From Pseudomonadota bacterium (lineage in GTDB: Bacteria > Pseudomonadota > Alphaproteobacteria > Rhizobiales > Xanthobacteraceae), in contig JAFAGM010000013.1 of the NCBI GenBank assembly GCA_023422775.1, forward strand, positions 22,499 through 86,498: a stretch of DNA of 64,000 nt, given 5' to 3'. Shown here in pieces: positions 1 to 8,945 of the stretch (its first letter is position 1; each line of letters starts with the position of its first letter). A program made the position numbers and the translations under genes. The notes under the pieces are model-generated. The model was not told where the DNA came from and ran no database searches. It was given only the letters and a program-made list of their open reading frames with translations.

Positions 1-141
1 TGCGTCTTCCGGATATTTGTCATTGGCCGCGGCGAATGCCGGTGCCAGGCCGAAGGGAATATTGCCGAGGCCGACGAGCGCGACCGCGCCTGCGCCTTGC
101 AGGATCAGCCGCCGCGTGGCCGAAAATCCGACGTCGCTCAT
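1..141 (-). CDS. soxY: SoxY, sulfur-oxidation carrier protein, N-terminal fragment
   Basis: This gene runs off the left edge; only the first 47 codons are visible. The start ATG (complement of 139-141) has an AGGAGA ribosome site just upstream. The N-terminus carries a twin-arginine-type signal (ATRRLILQGAGAVALVG) ending near an AFA cleavage site, as in SoxY precursors. SoxY carries sulfur intermediates on a C-terminal GGCGG motif in the periplasm, which lies outside this window. It starts 39 bases after the soxX stop on the same strand, the usual soxXY order. The assignment rests on the signal type plus the soxX neighbour, so it is probable rather than certain. Confidence 0.75.
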   Translation of the reverse strand, partial: MSDVGFSATRRLILQGAGAVALVGLGNIPFGLAPAFAAANDKYPEDA

Positions 142-180
142 ATCTGTTCTCCTGAACCGTGCGCAAATTGTCGCCCGGCG

Positions 181-600
181 TCACAGCGTCTGCAGGAAAT
201 CCACCACCGCGTCGATTTCCCTGGGGGTCAAGATCCGGTTGCGTCCGAACGGAGGCATCACCGTCAGCGGATTGCGCAGGGTTTCGTCTGATATGATGGC
301 GACGAGATCCTCGCGATTGGGATATTTGCTCTTGATGTCGATCAGCTCCGGTCCGATCGTGCCGGGCAGGTTGCCGCCCTTGATGACATGGCAGGTCAGG
401 CAATTGCCCTTGCTGCGGTTGAACGCAAGCTTCTGGCCTTCGGCCGCGGAGGATTGCGCCTGCGCGGCGCCCGCGGCTGCGAATACGCCGATGGCAAGCG
501 TCAGCGCGAAAGCCGGAAAGGTCGCCGATATCGACTTGGACGGATGGCTCAGGGGCGGCTTCGTCATCTCAGTTTTCGGTTGCATCATATCGGGCGGCAC
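181..600 (-). CDS. soxX: SoxX, sulfur-oxidation c-type cytochrome
   Basis: The 139-residue product is the right size for SoxX, the small monoheme subunit of the periplasmic SoxAX cytochrome that couples thiosulfate to the SoxY carrier. An export signal occupies about residues 25-48 (ATFPAFALTLAIGVFAAAGAAQA). A single heme-binding motif CLTCH lies at residues 67-71, and Met115 in PLTVMPPFG is the likely distal ligand. The C-terminal segment TPREIDAVVDFLQTL is typical of the family. A later in-frame Met at residue 12 is an alternative start. It precedes soxY as part of a sox operon continuing off the left edge. Confidence 0.9.
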   Translation of the reverse strand: MPPDMMQPKTEMTKPPLSHPSKSISATFPAFALTLAIGVFAAAGAAQAQSSAAEGQKLAFNRSKGNCLTCHVIKGGNLPGTIGPELIDIKSKYPNREDLVAIISDETLRNPLTVMPPFGRNRILTPREIDAVVDFLQTL

Positions 601-964
601 GCGTGGCGAGTTTTAGCGATCCGCAGCGAATTTACGGGGAACGAAGGCGTTCAAGCTCGGAATATAGGGGGTCAAAGCATAAACGTCATCCGCTGACAAT
701 GTGCGCGGCGCGGCCATCGCCGGGTTGCGGTTAATATCATCTCATAGGGTCGGGGCAAACGGCCAACAGCTTCCAAGCGCAGGCTCCGTGCGTTCGTCCG
801 GGGGCGATCAGACGCCGCCAGCCGGGAAAGCGGCCTTCGCTGAAGGTTCCCTGACGGCGCGGTCCGCATTCATAACCAGAAGGTGCTGAAGCAGGTTTAT
901 TATGGCAACCTGAAGTGACGCTCTGCGCGTGCCGGTCCGGCCAGAGCGGTTTCGCGAGGGTGAG
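601..964. other. Intergenic region between soxX and the DUF938 gene
   Basis: This 364-base stretch lies between divergent genes and should hold both promoters. No convincing coding frame, RNA gene or strong inverted repeat was seen. Open frames crossing it have no plausible protein features. Confidence 0.5.
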
Positions 965-1660
965 ATGGCTGAGTTTGTGGTGGAATTCGGCAAGGATGGC
1001 CGCCCGGTCGAGCCCGACGGCCGTCTCGACGCGGCGGCGTTTCACCGCAACCACGCGCCGATCTGGGCCGTGCTGGAAAATTTCCTCGCAGACAAATCGG
1101 GTGACGTGGTGGAGGCCGGCAGCGGCACCGGCCAGCATGTCGTCCACTTCGCAACGCATACCCCGGGCATCACGTGGTGGCCGAGCGATCTCAACGAGCG
1201 CCATCTGAAGAGCATCGAGGCGTGGCGCGCGCATGCCGGCTTGCCGAACATTCGTGCGCCGCTGCGGATCGATCTCACCGATCCCGCCTGGTGCCCGCAG
1301 ATGCATGACGGCAGCGGACCGGCCGACCTTAAGGCGGTGTTTTGCGCCAACGTGATTCACATCGCGCCATGGCGGGTCGCCGAGGGCCTGTTCGCCGGCG
1401 CAGGCCGCTACCTGCGCGGCGACGGCAGGCTCTTTCTCTATGGCCCGTTCAAGCGCGACGGCAGGCACAGCGCGCTGAGCAATGCCGTGTTCGACACCAG
1501 CCTGCGCGAACAGGACCCCGAATGGGGCGTGCGCGACATCGCCGATCTCGAAAAGTTGGCGAAGGCGGTGGGCCTCGCATTGGTCGAAACCACGGAAATG
1601 CCGGCCAACAACATGATTCTGGCCTTCGCGCGATCCACCAAGGGCGACACGCGCGCATAG
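965..1660 (+). CDS. DUF938 family SAM-dependent methyltransferase-like protein
   Basis: The 231-residue protein matches the DUF938 family, methyltransferase-fold proteins of unknown substrate. A SAM-binding glycine motif (VVEAGSGTGQHVVHFA) lies at about residues 49-64, followed by the acidic WWPSDLNERHLKSI segment and a conserved ANVIHIAPW stretch near residue 120. The ATG at 965 was chosen because GAGGGTGAG lies directly before it; the frame is open back to a GTG at 929, but that extension (MPVRPERFREGE) looks non-coding. No partner gene suggests the substrate. An MFS transporter follows after about 100 bases. Confidence 0.8.
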   Translation: MAEFVVEFGKDGRPVEPDGRLDAAAFHRNHAPIWAVLENFLADKSGDVVEAGSGTGQHVVHFATHTPGITWWPSDLNERHLKSIEAWRAHAGLPNIRAPLRIDLTDPAWCPQMHDGSGPADLKAVFCANVIHIAPWRVAEGLFAGAGRYLRGDGRLFLYGPFKRDGRHSALSNAVFDTSLREQDPEWGVRDIADLEKLAKAVGLALVETTEMPANNMILAFARSTKGDTRA

Positions 1661-1758
1661 CGCACGCCCGTTTGCGTCGGTTGATCGGGTCCGCCCGCAT
1701 CTCCATAGTGCCGGGAATCAATCGATCAGGCTCCCTGCCCGGGGCCTGCCGGGCGGGA

Positions 1759-3006
1759 ATGCCGATGGACGCGACTGCCACCAAGGAGATTGCCGACGAC
1801 GCACGCGCGCGCGCCAACGTGTGGCGGCTGGCGGCGGCGCAGGCGCTGACCGGGGCCAATTCGGCGGTGATTTTCGCCACCGGCTCGATCGTCGGCGCGA
1901 CGCTGGCGCCGGACGTCTCGCTCGCCACCGTGCCGCTGTCGATGTATGTGCTGGGCCTTGCCGCGGGCACGCTGCCGACCGGCGCGATCTCGCGGGCCTA
2001 TGGCCGCCGTGTCGCCTTCATCATCGGTACCTTCTGCGGCGTCCTCACCGGCCTGCTCGGCGCGTTTGCGATCCTGCATTCGCAGTTCTGGCTGTTCTGC
2101 TGTGCGACCTTCCTCGGCGGGCTCTACGGCGCGGTGGCGCAATCCTATCGCTTCGCCGCCGCCGACGGCGCCAGCGTTTCTTTCCGCCCCAAGGCATTGT
2201 CGTGGGTGATGGCCGGCGGCGTGTTCGCCGGCGTGCTCGGTCCGCAACTCGTGCAGTGGACCATGGATATCTGGCCGCCCTACCTGTTTTCCTTCTCCTT
2301 CGTGATGCAGGCCGCCGTCGCGCTGGTGGCGATGGTGGTGCTTTCGGGCGTCGATGCGCCGAAGCCCGCGCCATCCGATCTGCATGGCGGCCGGCCGCTG
2401 TTCGAGATCGCGCGGCAGCCGCGGTTCATCGCGGCGGCGTTGTGCGGCGTGATCGCCTATCCCATGATGAACCTGGTGATGACGTCTGCGCCGCTCGCCA
2501 TGAAGATGTGCGGGCTCACCGTCAGCGATTCCAATTTCGGCATTCAGTGGCATATCGTGGCGATGTACGGGCCGAGCTTCTTCACGGGCTCGCTGATCGC
2601 GCGCTTCGGCGCGCCCGCCATCGTGGCGCTCGGCCTGGCGCTGGAAGGCGCCGCCGCCGCGATCGGGCTTTCCGGCATCACCGCGATGCATTTCTGGGCG
2701 ACGCTGTTCGTGCTCGGGGTGGGGTGGAATTTCGCCTTCATCGGCGCTTCCGCGCTGGTGCTGGAGACGCACCGGCCGCAGGAGCGCAACAAGGTGCAGG
2801 CCTTCAACGACTTCCTGGTGTTCGGAATGATGGCGGTCGGGTCGTTCTCGTCCGGCCAGTTGTTGGCCCATTACGGCTGGTCGATGGTGAACATGGTGGT
2901 GTTCCCGTCCGTGCTGCTCGGCCTTGTTGTGTTGTTGCTTGCATCGTTCGCCAAGCGGCGCGCAAGATTGCGGGCGGTCGAACAAGTTCCCGATCCGGGT
3001 ATCTAG
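1759..3006 (+). CDS. MFS transporter
   Basis: The 415-residue protein has about twelve hydrophobic segments and the loop 2-3 motif region GAISRAYGRRVAF (residues about 72-84) typical of the major facilitator superfamily. It probably moves a small organic molecule across the inner membrane; substrate unknown. The start ATG at 1759 has only a weak GGCGGGA upstream, and a second ATG at 1765 is possible. The frame is open far upstream, but that part overlaps the DUF938 gene and is not protein-like. The TAG stop (3004-3006) is the first three bases of a dispersed repeat, so the C-terminus may have been reset by repeat insertion. Confidence 0.85.
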   Translation: MPMDATATKEIADDARARANVWRLAAAQALTGANSAVIFATGSIVGATLAPDVSLATVPLSMYVLGLAAGTLPTGAISRAYGRRVAFIIGTFCGVLTGLLGAFAILHSQFWLFCCATFLGGLYGAVAQSYRFAAADGASVSFRPKALSWVMAGGVFAGVLGPQLVQWTMDIWPPYLFSFSFVMQAAVALVAMVVLSGVDAPKPAPSDLHGGRPLFEIARQPRFIAAALCGVIAYPMMNLVMTSAPLAMKMCGLTVSDSNFGIQWHIVAMYGPSFFTGSLIARFGAPAIVALGLALEGAAAAIGLSGITAMHFWATLFVLGVGWNFAFIGASALVLETHRPQERNKVQAFNDFLVFGMMAVGSFSSGQLLAHYGWSMVNMVVFPSVLLGLVVLLLASFAKRRARLRAVEQVPDPGI

Positions 3007-3106
3007 AGCGTTTTCAAGCGAAGTGGATGCCGGTTCGCGTGAAGAAAACGCGTCAAAACAAAAATCCAGAGCTTCGGTTCTGATTCAATCGGAACCGAAG
3101 CTCTAG
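3004..3106. repeat. Dispersed repeat family R1, copy 1
   Basis: This 103-base element has a near-identical relative at 4975-5079. It begins TAGAGCGTTTTC and contains an inner inverted pair (GCGTTTTC / GAAAACGC). It ends in a long palindrome centred on GATTCAATC with arms GAGCTTCGGTTC and its complement. It supplies the stop codon of the upstream MFS gene and could form a terminator-like hairpin on either strand. Confidence 0.85.
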
Positions 3107-3131
3107 CTAGTTCCCTGCTGCTGGAGGACCC

Positions 3132-3494
3132 ATGCCGACGCGTGCCCGTCTCGATGAATTCATTGCGGCGGTCGTCTCTGGCGACCACGCCGGCGCAATC
3201 GAGCGCTATTACACCGAAGACGCCAGCATGCAGGAGAACGCCGCGCCGCCGCGGGTCGGCCGCGACGTCCTCGTCGCGCATGAGCGCGCGGTGCTGGAAC
3301 GGGTCAAGAGCGTGACCTCGACCTGCGCGGCCTCGGTGGTCGAAGGCGACCGTGTCGCGATCAACTGGGTGTTCGAGTTCATCTACCACTCCGGCAAGAC
3401 CGCTCGCTTCGACGAGGTCGCGCTGCAGGAATGGCGCGGCGACAGGATATTTCGCGAGCGCTTCTTCTACGATCCGTCGAAGCCGGCGGCCTGA
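3132..3494 (+). CDS. NTF2-like (SnoaL-type) family protein
   Basis: The 120-residue protein has the layout of small NTF2-fold proteins: N-terminal helices (ARLDEFIAAVVSGDHAGAIE), a YYTEDASMQEN segment, then beta strands ending in QEWRGDRIFRERFFYDP. Members include SnoaL-type cyclases, isomerases and non-catalytic binding proteins, so no reaction can be assigned. The start at 3132 is backed by a GGAGG site seven bases upstream. It lies between two MFS genes on the same strand, separated from each by a repeat. Confidence 0.75.
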   Translation: MPTRARLDEFIAAVVSGDHAGAIERYYTEDASMQENAAPPRVGRDVLVAHERAVLERVKSVTSTCAASVVEGDRVAINWVFEFIYHSGKTARFDEVALQEWRGDRIFRERFFYDPSKPAA

Positions 3495-3557
3495 TGACAC
3501 CTGCTGACAGTTCGGCCGGCGCCGAAGCAATTGACAAGCGGGTCTGCTATCTCTCCG

Positions 3558-3623
3558 CGTCATGGCCGGGCAGCCGTCCGAAGGACGGCGTCGCTCCCGC
3601 TCGCCTGCCCCCGGGCATGACGA
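3558..3623. repeat. Inverted repeat, CGTCATGGCCGGGC type
   Basis: The outer ends read CGTCATGGCCGGGCA and GCCCCCGGGCATGACG, an imperfect inverted repeat around a GC-rich centre. The same end sequence is found in the repeat at 54603-54691. Confidence 0.7.
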
Positions 3624-3653
3624 TGTAGCAAATACCAAGAGAAGCAAACGGCA

Positions 3654-4889
3654 TTGGACGCCTCCACACATACCTCCATCGACGAGACCTCGATCCGCTA
3701 CGACGGCTGGCGCATCGTCGTCGTCTGTTTCCTGCTGGCGACATTCGGCTGGGGCCTCGGCTTCTATGGCCAGAGCGTTTATGTCGCCGAACTGCACCGG
3801 CTGCACGGCTGGCCGACGTCGCTGATCTCCTCCGGCACGACATTCTTCTATTTGTCCGGCGCAGCCCTGGTCGCCTTCGTCAGCGAGGCCATCAAGGCGT
3901 TCGGCCCGCGGAGCTGCATGGTCGCGGGAATTCTTACGATGGCCGTCGCCGCGATCTCGCTCGGTCAGGTGACGGAACCCTGGCAGCTCTATTTCGCCAA
4001 CGCCATGCTGGCGTTCGGCTGGGCCGGCACCAGTCTCGGCATGATCACCAACACGCTTGGCCTGTGGTTCGACCGGAAGCGCGGCATGGCGATCAGCCTG
4101 GCGCTGAACGGTGCGAGCTTTGGCGGCATAGTCGGCGTACCCTTGATGGTGGCCGCGATCGGCTATTTCGGCTTTTCCGGCGCGATGATCGCGTCGGCGG
4201 TGGTGATGGTCGCGCTGATGGTTCCGGTGATCCTGATCTTCGTCGGACGGCCGCCGATCCATTTTGGCGCAGGCGCCGTTGCGGCCGCCGACGCACCGTC
4301 ACCGACGCAAATTCGCGCACGGGCCTTTCGTGACATCGGCTTTCTTACGGTCTCGACCGCATTCGCGCTGGTGCTGTTTGCGCAGGTCGGCTTCATCGTC
4401 CACCTGATCTCGTTCCTGGATACGGTGATCGGGCGCGAGCGTGCGGCCATCGCGGTGGCGTTGCTGACGGCGATGGCGGTGGTCGGCCGGGTGTTGTTCT
4501 CGTTCGTGATCGACCGGTTGAACCAGCGGCTGGCGTCGTCGCTTTCGTTCGTCAGCCAGGCGGTGGCGCTGCTCGTCGTCATCAATATCCATAACGACTA
4601 CGCGCTGATCGCGGCCTGCGCGCTGTTCGGCTTCTCGGTCGGCAATCTGATCACCCTGCCGGCGCTGATCGTGCAGCGCGAGTTCGATCCGCGTTCGTTC
4701 GGCGTTCTGATCAGCCTGATTACAGCGATCAACCAGATCACCTACGCATTCGGCCCCGGCGTGATCGGGCTGCTGCGCGACCTGTCGGGAAGTTACACGC
4801 TGCCGTTCTACGGCTGCGTCGCGCTTGAATTGATAGCGGCCGTGCTGATCATGATTCGCGGACGAGCAAAGACCGCATCCTCATCCTGA
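3654..4889 (+). CDS. MFS transporter, monocarboxylate/OFA-like
   Basis: The 411-residue protein has about twelve membrane segments and resembles MFS carriers of organic anions (monocarboxylate or oxalate/formate types), with the motif region LWFDRKRGMAISLALNGASFGG after segment four. The start is TTG at 3654 with AAGAG upstream, since no ATG fits; this start is uncertain. The final residues (ASSS) and the TGA stop lie inside the repeat at 4879-4973, so the end of the gene has been set by a repeat. Substrate unknown. Confidence 0.82.
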   Translation: MDASTHTSIDETSIRYDGWRIVVVCFLLATFGWGLGFYGQSVYVAELHRLHGWPTSLISSGTTFFYLSGAALVAFVSEAIKAFGPRSCMVAGILTMAVAAISLGQVTEPWQLYFANAMLAFGWAGTSLGMITNTLGLWFDRKRGMAISLALNGASFGGIVGVPLMVAAIGYFGFSGAMIASAVVMVALMVPVILIFVGRPPIHFGAGAVAAADAPSPTQIRARAFRDIGFLTVSTAFALVLFAQVGFIVHLISFLDTVIGRERAAIAVALLTAMAVVGRVLFSFVIDRLNQRLASSLSFVSQAVALLVVINIHNDYALIAACALFGFSVGNLITLPALIVQREFDPRSFGVLISLITAINQITYAFGPGVIGLLRDLSGSYTLPFYGCVALELIAAVLIMIRGRAKTASSS

Positions 4890-4973
4890 GGAGCGCGGAA
4901 CGCGCGTCTCGAAGGATGGGCCACGGGCCACATGGTTCGAGACGGCGCAAGAGCGCCTCCTCACCATGAGGAG
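4879..4973. repeat. Dispersed repeat family R2, copy 1
   Basis: This 95-base element begins CCTCATCCTGAGGAG and ends CTCCTCACCATGAGGAG. It contains internal inverted segments, including GGCGCAAGAGCGCC. A second copy is at 7521-7615. It overlaps the 3' end of the MFS gene and abuts the R1 repeat copy at 4975. Confidence 0.85.
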
Positions 4974-4974
4974 T

Positions 4975-5079
4975 TAGAGCGTTTTCGAGCGAAGTGGAAA
5001 CCGGTTCGCGTCAAGAAAACGCGTCAAAACAAGAATCTAGAGCCCCGTTCCGATTCAATCGGAACGGAAAAGGCTCTAG
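4975..5079. repeat. Dispersed repeat family R1, copy 2
   Basis: This 105-base copy matches 3004-3106 apart from scattered changes. Its terminal stem CCGTTCCGATT-C-AATCGGAACGG is a perfect palindrome, with outer arms CTAGAGCC and GGCTCTAG. The stem differs from copy 1 on both arms while pairing is kept. It holds the stop codon of the VOC gene on the minus strand and lies between convergent genes. Confidence 0.85.
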
Positions 5080-5570
5080 TTTTCCCGCGCCCGCAGCAGA
5101 TCCTCGAGATCCAGCCGCCTGGTGAACATCGCCAGCGATCCGTCCGGCGCGCGGGGCCACTCTTCCTTCGGCCGGTCACGATACAACTCCACGCCATTCT
5201 CGTCGGGATCGCGCAAATAGAGCGCTTCGCTGACGCCATGGTCGCTGGCGCCGTCGAGCTGGATGCCCGCCTGGATCACGCGATGGAGCGCATCCGCCAG
5301 CGCCGGGCGTGTGGGGTAGAGAATGGCGGTGTGAAACAGTCCGGTCGTGCCCGGCGGCGGCGGGTGGCCGCCCTTGCTTTCCCAGGTGTTGAGTCCGATG
5401 TGATGGTGATAGCCGCCGGCCGAAATGAACGCTGCGCCCGAGCCCATCCGCTGCATCACCTCAAAGCCGAGCACGCCGCAATAGAAGCCAAGCGCGCGAT
5501 CGAGATCGGCGACCTTGAGATGGACATGCCCGATCCGCGTACCGGCAATGACGGGTGGATTTTCGGTCAT
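5076..5570 (-). CDS. VOC family (glyoxalase/extradiol dioxygenase fold) protein
   Basis: The 164-residue protein carries two vicinal-oxygen-chelate modules: IGHVHLKVADLDRALGFYCGVLGFEV near the N-terminus and GLFHTAILYPTRPALADALHRVIQAG in the middle. It ends with the typical YLRDPDENGVELYRDRP segment. Candidate metal ligands are the His of HVHLKV, a His in LFHTAIL and the Glu of GVELY, as in CatE-like extradiol enzymes; activity is unproven. The start at 5570 has CAGGAGAAG upstream. It follows the carboxymuconolactone-decarboxylase-like gene by 35 bases, so the two are probably co-transcribed. The stop lies in a repeat. Confidence 0.82.
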   Translation of the reverse strand: MTENPPVIAGTRIGHVHLKVADLDRALGFYCGVLGFEVMQRMGSGAAFISAGGYHHHIGLNTWESKGGHPPPPGTTGLFHTAILYPTRPALADALHRVIQAGIQLDGASDHGVSEALYLRDPDENGVELYRDRPKEEWPRAPDGSLAMFTRRLDLEDLLRAREN

Positions 5571-5605
5571 GCGCTTCTCCTGTTGCGACGGCTCCTCCAG
5601 CCGAT

Positions 5606-6169
5606 CTATGCAGCGCCAGGAGTTCCGGCAAGGTCCGACACTTCGCCGTCCGGCAGCCCGAACTCGAACGTGTTCAGCGTCATCGACACCATCGTGTAGT
5701 AGCCGCACAGCCCGATCACCTCGACGATCCCGCGTTCGGTGAGCACCTTTACAGCCTCGTCGTACAGTGGCTTCGAGACGCCTTTGCCTTCATGCAGCGA
5801 CTTGGCGAGGTCGTAGATCATCTTGCCCCTGGGATCGTCGAATAAAGGCGTGCGGCGGTCGCGGATGTCGTCGATGATCTTCGGGTCCATGCCGCCTTTC
5901 AGCGCCAGCCGCTTATGCGCATACCATTCGTAGTGCGAGGTCCAGTGCCGCGCGGTGACGAGGATCGCGATCTCGGAAAGTTTTGCGGGAAAGATCGTGT
6001 TGAAACGGAGCTGTTCGCCCAGGCGCGTGGCGTGCCTTGCCATCTCGGGGCTGTTGAGCCAGGCCATCATCGGCGCCGGCGGTGCGCCGCGCTTGCCGGC
6101 GATCGCCTCGTCATAGGTTTCTTTTTGCCCGGCGCTCATTTCGCCAGGCGAAAGCAACTTCAGCCGCAT
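5606..6169 (-). CDS. Carboxymuconolactone decarboxylase (AhpD-like) family protein
   Basis: The 187-residue protein is all-helical and has the family core LSEIAILVTARHWTSHYEWYAHKRLALKGG at about residues 65-94. The CxxC pair of AhpD peroxidases is absent. The Glu and His of the SHYEWYAH segment are kept, closer to decarboxylase-like members. The start at 6169 has GAGGAAA upstream; a longer open frame back to 6625 runs into the divergent acyl-CoA dehydrogenase and is rejected. It is the first gene of a two-gene unit with the VOC protein and diverges from the acyl-CoA dehydrogenase genes, which suggests a shared catabolic role. The substrate is unknown. Confidence 0.8.
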   Translation of the reverse strand: MRLKLLSPGEMSAGQKETYDEAIAGKRGAPPAPMMAWLNSPEMARHATRLGEQLRFNTIFPAKLSEIAILVTARHWTSHYEWYAHKRLALKGGMDPKIIDDIRDRRTPLFDDPRGKMIYDLAKSLHEGKGVSKPLYDEAVKVLTERGIVEVIGLCGYYTMVSMTLNTFEFGLPDGEVSDLAGTPGAA

Positions 6170-6329
6170 GCCCGTTTCCTCTTGTTTTTCAATCGTTCCC
6201 CTCTGCGCATACACCCGATCCGATGCCGTGACCACCGCCGGTGCGGCATGGGCTGATGCCAGACATATGTTGAATTCCGCCATGCGGCGGCTAAGGTCGA
6301 TCCAAATATTCCCACATGGAAACGCCATC

Positions 6330-7514
<1,185 letters not shown>

Positions 7515-7520
7515 AAAGTT

Positions 7521-7615
7521 CCTCATCCTGAGGAGCCTGCGAAGCAGGCGTCTCGAAGGATGGGCCACGGGCTTCATGGTTAGAGACGGCGCAAGAGCGC
7601 CTCCTCACCATGAGG
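7521..7615. repeat. Dispersed repeat family R2, copy 2
   Basis: This copy matches 4879-4973 over its full length, beginning CCTCATCCTGAGGAG and ending CTCCTCACCATGAGG. It sits between the two acyl-CoA dehydrogenase genes, inside what is probably one transcript. Confidence 0.85.
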
Positions 7616-7658
7616 GTCAACAGAAATCAAACGAACAAGATCTCAACGGAATCCTCCA

Positions 7659-8798
7659 ATGGCCCTCGTCCTCACCGAAGAACAATCCATGCTGCGCGAC
7701 AGCGCGCGCGGCCTCATCTCAGACAAGGCGCCGGTGTCGCACCTGCGCCAGCTGCGCGACAGCAAGGACGCCACGGGATTTTCCCGCGACCTCTGGAAGG
7801 CGTTTGCCGAGATGGGCTTTTCCGGCCTGCTGGTGCCGGAGAATTTTGGCGGCAGCGGGCTCGGCTATGTCGAGGCCGGCGTGGTGATGGAGGAGATCGG
7901 CCGCACCTTGATGCCGTCGCCGTTTCTTTCCACCGCAGTGCTGGCGGCGTCCGCGATTTCGCGCGGCGGCAGCGAGGCGCAAAAATCCACGTACCTGCCA
8001 AAAATATCCAACGGCTCGCTGCTCGCGGCGCTCGCCGTCGATGAAGGGACAAAACATCGTCCGCTGCAGACCAGTCTGCAGGCGGTGCGCGCGGGCAACG
8101 GTTTCAGGCTGAGCGGCGCCAAGGCGTTCGTGGTCGACGGCCACACCGCCGATCTCCTGATCGTCGCGGCGCGGACCGGCGGTGCGGCCGGCGAGCGCAA
8201 CGGGCTGACGCTGTTCCTGGTCGATCCCAAGGCGAAGGGGCTTGCCGTCGAGCGCACCGCGATGGTCGATGCGCACAACGCGGCGCGGATCGAGTTCGGC
8301 AATGTCGAGGTCAATGCCGATCATGTGCTCGGCGAGGTCGACCAGGGCGGGGCGCTGCTGGAAGGCGTGCTCAACATCGGCCGCGGCGCGGTGGCTTCCG
8401 AAATGGTGGGCCTGAGCGAGGAGGTGTTCGGCCGTACCGTTACGTACCTGAAGGAGCGCAAACAGTTCGGCAAGCTGATCGGCGAATTTCAGGCGCTGCA
8501 GCACCGGGCCGCCCAGCTCTATGTCGACATCGAGATCACCCGCGCCGCGGTGCTGAAGGCGCTGCAGATGCTCGATGGTGATCTCGAACACGCGGCCGCC
8601 GCGGTCGCGGTCGCAAAGGCCCGCGCCGGCACCACCGCAACGCTGGCCGTGCAGGAAGGCGTGCAGATGCACGGCGGCATGGGCATGACCGACCAGTTCG
8701 ACATCGGCTTCTTCATGAAGCGCGCGCGGGTCTGCCAGGAACTGTTCGGTGATAGCAACTTCCACGCCGATCAGCTGGCGCGGATGAAGAGTTATTGA
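7659..8798 (+). CDS. Acyl-CoA dehydrogenase, second of a pair
   Basis: The 379-residue protein is a second acyl-CoA dehydrogenase homologue. The N-terminal LTEEQSMLRDSARGLI, the middle NGFRLSGAKAFVVDGHTADLLIV, and the C-terminal RKQFGKLIGEFQALQHRAAQLYVD and QMHGGMGMTDQFDIGFFMKRA segments are all recognisable. The flavin-binding YSEPNAGSD-type motif of its partner is poorly kept (LAALAVDEGTKHRP), as is common in the small subunit of two-gene acyl-CoA dehydrogenases. It probably forms a heteromer with the product of 6330-7514. A repeat separates the two. Confidence 0.87.
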   Translation: MALVLTEEQSMLRDSARGLISDKAPVSHLRQLRDSKDATGFSRDLWKAFAEMGFSGLLVPENFGGSGLGYVEAGVVMEEIGRTLMPSPFLSTAVLAASAISRGGSEAQKSTYLPKISNGSLLAALAVDEGTKHRPLQTSLQAVRAGNGFRLSGAKAFVVDGHTADLLIVAARTGGAAGERNGLTLFLVDPKAKGLAVERTAMVDAHNAARIEFGNVEVNADHVLGEVDQGGALLEGVLNIGRGAVASEMVGLSEEVFGRTVTYLKERKQFGKLIGEFQALQHRAAQLYVDIEITRAAVLKALQMLDGDLEHAAAAVAVAKARAGTTATLAVQEGVQMHGGMGMTDQFDIGFFMKRARVCQELFGDSNFHADQLARMKSY

Positions 8799-8810
8799 GG
8801 CTGCACACCC

Positions 8811-8914
8811 TCGTCGTCACCCGCGAAGGCGGGTGACCCAGTACGCCGCGGCTTCTCGATCAATCATCGACGTCTCTGGAATACTGGATCGCCCGGTCAA
8901 GCCGGGCGATGACG
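8811..8914. repeat. Inverted-repeat pair, CGTCACCCGCGAAGGCGGGTGA / GATCGCCCGG type
   Basis: Two hairpins (CACCCGCGAAGGCGGGTG and CGCCCGGTCAAGCCGGGCG) flank a short unique core. Related elements are at 28119-28200 and 56192-56311, all in gaps between genes. It could end transcription of the acyl-CoA dehydrogenase genes and of the convergent binding-protein gene. Confidence 0.8.
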
Positions 8915-8945
8915 GCAATGTATGTGGCTGGCGAAGAAACGCCCC

